Origin: Azolla caroliniana
Taxonomy: Eukaryota > Polypodiophyta
DNA: 64,000 nucleotides
Assembly (NCBI GenBank): GCA_043228905.1
Contig: JBHGNT010000017.1
Span: 372,001-436,000, forward strand
Direction: 5' to 3'
Shown here: piece after piece, positions 60,541-64,000 of the stretch
Position numbering within the stretch: position 1 is the first letter of the stretch
Layout: each line of letters opens with the position of its first letter
Made by a program: the position numbers and the translations under genes
Notes under the pieces: model-generated
Told to the model about the DNA's origin: nothing
The model's input: the letters and a program-made list of their open reading frames with translations, nothing else
The model's database searches: none

Positions 60541-63500
60541 TACAATTTCGGAACTCGTTGCCGAGTTTCTCTCTCTCTTCATGATCTCCGACTTTCTACC
60601 ATCATGACAACGAACAATGGCCGGAAAGAACCATCTTGTGGCAGCTTACAAGATGGTCGGACTCTTGAGATATATGGCTTTGAGTTTATGTGATTGCGTG
60701 TCTAGGCAAGGCTCTGCACTGTCACACAAAAGGGCATCGCACTTAGTTTTTGGTGTTTGCTCGAATCATCTTTTTTACTTCCCCCTTGACCAAATTTGTA
60801 TGAGTTTCCGTCCAGTCCACCCAGCACAATACTTTTGTAACCTTGAAATATGCAAGGTTGGGACACTTGGGGAGCTTGATCTATCATGGTAGACTCGCGA
60901 AAAGAATTTCCAACTTTCATGTTTGGACTCTAGGGCGTGCCCATCCCTGTCTTTGGAGTAACCTTGAGATAGAAGACAAAGGAAAGTGATTGACAATGGT
61001 TTTTGGGATCTAACCAATGATGAGATGTTGAACTAAGTAAGCTAAGTAAAAATATATTGGAAACCATTATTGTGAAGAATAACAAAACATAGTTTCTTTT
61101 GGCAAAGATACTTGGGTTTTATTTATCGCCTACATCTAACTCCGCACATGCAAACTGCCACTTCATTGCCCTTTTCCAATATAGTGTCACCTCGAAGAAA
61201 GATTCCAAAGTTTCTTGTTTCGTTTCGTTAACCTTCTCTAGAAAGGCATCAACCCTAGCCTCTTTCTATTTGAAAAATAGTTTACTCTTTGTTCTATCCG
61301 TTCATTTCTCTAGTTTAGGAAATGTATGTTGAAACACTATAATCGCCAATGCAAAGTTGTTTGTGTGATGTATCTATATTCGTAAGATAAAAATGTGAGA
61401 CTCAAATTATTGATAATCCTATGGATATGATAGTATATGAGCTCAATAGAAGGTTTTATGGAATAACAACAACGGGATATTTACAATGATAATAATTACA
61501 TTGTGCAAAACATTCACAAATACACTTTACTTACTCAAGTGTCAATGAAAACTACTTTGCCACATGTGTGTAGATTGCGATTCACAACCTATGCAACCTA
61601 ACATTTAAATGTTTGATGTCCTTAATTTATTGACATGTGTCAGTTTCCTTAGGCTACTTCGAATTTTTACAAGTTTGGTAATATATTCTTATGGTCTTTT
61701 TTAACAAATCAAGTATATGTGTTCAACCACAAACATTTATGGCACTCCAAACATCAAAGCTTTGGGTGTTCCGTAAATTGGCTAAGCCTCACCATTTAGT
61801 GAGCGACAAAATTCGTTATATGTTCTTTTTGCAAAAAGGTAACAGTCTAACATGCAAAGCTGGCACGAGGTAGCATTACCTTAACTTTTTAGGAAGGGGG
61901 TACTGATTCATTGGTGTTTAGACATAGCATGAATGTACTACATACTTCTATACATAGTGATCTTCCTAGGCCACCAATATTATGTCCTTCAAGAATGAAT
62001 GATGGTGCCAGCACACACGAATACCTATGCTTGGAAATACACTCAAAAGAATACATATACCAAGCATGGTCGCCATGATTTTGGTTGCACAATATCTTCT
62101 TGTTTCATTCTATGTGCACTCGAACAATCCTCGTGTGAAAAAATAACTATTGTGATGTCTTTACTTGTGGCATTGGGTTTTTTTACTATTATAAACTAGA
62201 CAATAATCATTGATAAGTTTGTGCCCCAAAGGTGCTTCACATAACGATAGGTGGAAATTTTCTAGACGATATTTCCCATGACAAATAAAAAAAGAATGAA
62301 GGATTGCAATATATATTGGACGAAACTTACAAGTCTGCCTAGGACTCCCATAATGTATGTTCAACGAGGTTAGCATCTATATGCTAGATTAAGAAAAAGA
62401 AATTACAAGCATAAGCTCGAGGGTTTCAATTATCATAAGAGATGTCCTATTTTTTCTACACTATCAAACATTACCTATAGATGAGCTACCGCAAGTTGAG
62501 CTAGGAACTCAATCCAACTGAGGTGGTGGTCTCTCGTCAAATTTATCCCTTCATGGTGAGTCAAGTTAATGTGGACACACAACAACTTACCAGCTATAAA
62601 CGTTGTTAATCTTAACCCTCAAGCAAGCAAACCCTCGAAAATTCATTCAACTAAGACCAATGAAGATAGACCATCTATCAATCGCACACTAAAACAATCT
62701 CCTAAGAATTGGTCACCCATGAATTAGAGCCATGTTTGACCATCCCCCCTCTTCAAAAGCATCCAAAAAGCCCTTAGCTAGCTAGTTATCTAGTTCAAGA
62801 CTTAAATAAAGTATGGTTGACTAAAACCTATATGTAGTAGAGTTTTTAAACAGCCATTCATGAAGGCTCATAGATCTACATAATTCAATAATTTAATCCC
62901 AGATGTATTGTGTGTCAATTTCCTCTATAAAACATAAAGGGTTCACTTTTGTAAATTTTATATATTTCCCAATATACCCCTCCCTATCGAGAAATCGACC
63001 TGGTCGCTCTCTTCCTGCTCTGCTCATGGCCAGAACCTATCTTCAAAAGATCTCCTTACTTACTTACTTACTTACTTACTGCATTCATTCATTTCTGACA
63101 TTCGAAGCCCATTCATCATTCGTTCATTGTCAATGAATGATTCTGAATCAATACATACTCTCCCTATCGATGATTTGTCTGTCATTACATACTACTACTA
63201 TACTATCGACAAATTGTTGATACCTACTCTGTAAGGATCTGTCTATATTCGACTATCAATGGCTCTCTCAGACTCTCTACATCCACAGTTCGCCCCTCCA
63301 TACCTCCAGTACTCACTCTCACCATGGAGCGCTCAGTTCTCAAACCCATCTATTCGTTCTTTCTCCATAAAAGGGTTACAGAGGATCTTTCATTACCTCC
63401 ATTAAGCATCCAATGTGTCCACCTAAGCATGGACGGGGGGGTAAGGTTAAGAGCTCAACTTTGTAAAAAGATGTATAAAAGCTTCTTCTTCTCCTTCATT

Positions 63501-64000
63501 TTCAAGATTTAGACAAGAGCATTGTCTCTCCTAATCTTTCCATTCATGAGATCATGCTGGTGCTTAAGTATCTCATCTTAAACGATCAAGCTTGATTGTG
63601 TAACCATGGCGTATGAATTAATTTAAGGCATTGATTAACTTCTTGAATTTCTATGTGTCTCATTAAGTTCAATTATGTATTTGAAGTTTTAAGTGTAACT
63701 AATTATATGTCATCTTCTTAATTAAGTTTAAGTCGTTAAGAGAGGAGGGAAGGAGGTTGTCTAGGTACTTAGCATGACCTTTAGTATCTTATAAGCTGAA
63801 TGACTTAGGGTTCAGGGAGATAGAACCCCGGTCCCCGACCATGAGAAAGACATGTGCTTGATGTAACATACCTAGAAGTGACTCAAGAAGACACCTTGTC
63901 CCATAGCCTGACCATGTTCCACATGCTCTTATCTTAGCCACTGTCACGAACATCTTGAAGTAGAAGCCTAACTGACTAGGTCCCAATGCGAAAGAAAAGT
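60541..64000. other. Terminal region, no gene seen
   Basis: AT-rich, with only short frames and no recognisable domain. A TTAC tetranucleotide run lies at 63056-63080. Confidence 0.45.

Overview
The window is nuclear DNA from a land plant. It has AT-rich spacers, long introns, long intronless pentatricopeptide repeat (PPR) genes, a chloroplast starch branching enzyme of class I, ATG8, a Ty1/copia retrotransposon and several small non-autonomous transposons. The wording of the PLS-type PPR tract and the numerous organelle RNA-factor genes suggest a seedless vascular plant, most likely a fern; that is inference, because nothing in the window names the species. A run of 100 N (18553-18652) marks a scaffold gap.

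Layout. 1-352 (-): start of a C2-domain protein gene cut by the window edge. 955-6887: a Ty1/copia element in minus orientation with near-identical LTRs and a 5-bp target duplication, but with three breaks in its coding region. 7210-9600 (+): a decayed LINE. 9987-10274: a foldback MITE. 10550-12250: a degenerate tandem array. 12271-17208 (+): a meiotic topoisomerase VI B-like gene (MTOPVIB), of which twelve exons can be read. 18700-19300: promoter-like DNA with G-boxes and RY motifs. 21700-29508 (-): a complete 14-exon class I starch branching enzyme; its long introns hold a tRNA-Ala-like cluster and an almost perfect 2 x 420 bp inverted repeat. 29701-30198: a direct duplication just upstream of that gene. 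31293-31714: a hAT-type MITE with an 8-bp target duplication. 35039-37342 (-): a P-type PPR protein with a 5 x 20-residue repeat near its N-terminus. 41251-45441 (+): a multi-exon gene I do not recognise. 48641-50617 (+): ATG8, with a 5' UTR intron and two introns carrying minisatellites. 51987-55109 (-): a long PLS-type PPR protein with an internal 15-residue repeat and a cut-short E region. 56937-60074 (-): a two-exon PB1-domain protein without a kinase. 60541-64000: no gene seen.

The genes do not form a pathway. They cover plastid starch synthesis (SBE1), meiotic double-strand break formation (MTOPVIB), autophagy (ATG8), organelle RNA processing (two PPRs) and probable signalling (PB1 and C2 proteins). 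The most unusual features are structural: the intronic 420-bp palindrome, in-frame minisatellites in both PPR genes, a fossil duplicate exon in MTOPVIB, and private tandem duplications (periods 72, 75, 94, 118 and 256 bp) in introns and flanks. All gene models were read by eye from open frames and splice-site phase, without transcripts or database searches.
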